A DNA stretch of 64,000 nt, taken from the NCBI GenBank assembly GCA_944472155.2, contig OX235271.1, positions 91,525,256-91,589,255 of the forward strand. The letters run 5' to 3'. Shown piece after piece: positions 63,443 through 64,000 of the stretch. Source of the stretch: Trichobilharzia szidati (lineage: Eukaryota > Platyhelminthes > Trematoda > Strigeidida > Schistosomatidae). Under the pieces are notes generated by a model. It was not told where the DNA came from. It saw only the letters and a list, made by a program, of their open reading frames with translations, and searched no databases. The stretch's first letter is position 1. Each line of letters begins with the position of its first letter. A program made the position numbers and the translations under genes.

Positions 63443-64000
63443 CTATGAAAAGGAAAGGAAAGTAGGAAACGGGGTGAAAATGTAGTTCTCATGGGGTACT
63501 GAAATTAGAGATATAGTGTCCACTCACTTACCAGAGACAGATGCAATATCATTAAAATACATTTACATATATAACAGATTACGGGTAATATATATATACA
63601 CCTACTGAATACAATAAAACAGGCTGGACATTTCAAGTGCCCCTAAATATGTTATTATACTGAGAAATATGCTGTTGGATGAGATATTGTGTTACATAAC
63701 ATGACATTTATAACCAGAAATACAAAATGGCGGCCTTCCGTTTAAAATTAAACTAAATGCCCAGTGTATTGATGTAACTGAAGTCTCCTGGCATATGATA
63801 CATCTAATTACAGTAAATAAATTCTACATGTTTGCATACACATGACAGTTAAAGCACTTAAAGATAAGACGGTAACTGAATAAACTTCCTTTCTACCAAA
63901 TAGAAAAACAACATGGATTGACTAGATATCACACAGAACATTAATAACCCTAAGCAGTGGAGCTTTACAACTTTATAGTATGCTAACAGCTTTATCAATA
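63443..64000. other. Intron upstream of the first visible exon
   Basis: No exon with matching phase seen before the window edge; the gene continues beyond it. Confidence 0.45.

Noticed and set aside
1..64000. CRISPR arrays, bacterial operons, rRNA
   Set aside because: No regularly spaced short direct repeats, no ribosome binding sites or polycistrons, and clear introns show a eukaryotic genome.

Overview
The window looks like a piece of a schistosome (blood fluke) chromosome. It is AT-rich, its single real gene has short exons in long introns, and it is littered with tRNA-headed SINEs carrying hammerhead-ribozyme motifs of the Smalpha type, RTE-like retrotransposon fragments and Penelope-like elements. 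This assignment is from sequence character and repeat types; no database was searched.

One protein gene fills most of the window on the minus strand, from its TGA stop at 9288 rightward to at least 63442, and it continues past the right edge. I placed 28 exons by splice signals (AG acceptors, mostly GTAAGT-type donors). Their phases agree at every junction and sum to 6177 nt, i.e. 2058 codons plus stop. Exons 26 and 27 encode a clear PACT domain, the centrosome-targeting module of pericentrin, AKAP450/AKAP9 and Drosophila PLP. The upstream exons encode the expected broken coiled coil. It is therefore the C-terminal two thousand residues of a PACT-family centrosomal scaffold, with an unusual 258-residue low-complexity tail after PACT.

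Layout. 1-690: open reverse-transcriptase frame of a non-LTR element, minus strand. 1080-1400: Penelope-like fragment. 1494-1828: solo LTR with a 4-bp target duplication. 2772-5290: SINE family A copies, including head-to-head pairs. 6020-8290: decayed non-LTR element. 9288-63442: the PACT gene, whose introns hold almost all the other features. Penelope-like elements with inverted terminal arms lie at 13.9-14.6 kb and 23.3-24.3 kb, and a GIY-YIG endonuclease domain lies at 52.8-53.3 kb. SINEs of four tRNA-headed families, RTE 3' ends and simple repeats occupy the rest.

The most interesting biology is in the repeats. Three distinct tRNA-headed SINE families (A, B, C) each have a hammerhead-type core just downstream of the tRNA-like part. 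A fourth family (D) has no hammerhead but shares its 3' tail with RTE elements and often has perfect target-site duplications. The Penelope terminal arms carry a further hammerhead-like half motif. Self-cleaving motifs thus recur in at least four unrelated retroelement contexts inside one gene neighbourhood. I found no CRISPR array, operon, rRNA or convincing functional tRNA gene.
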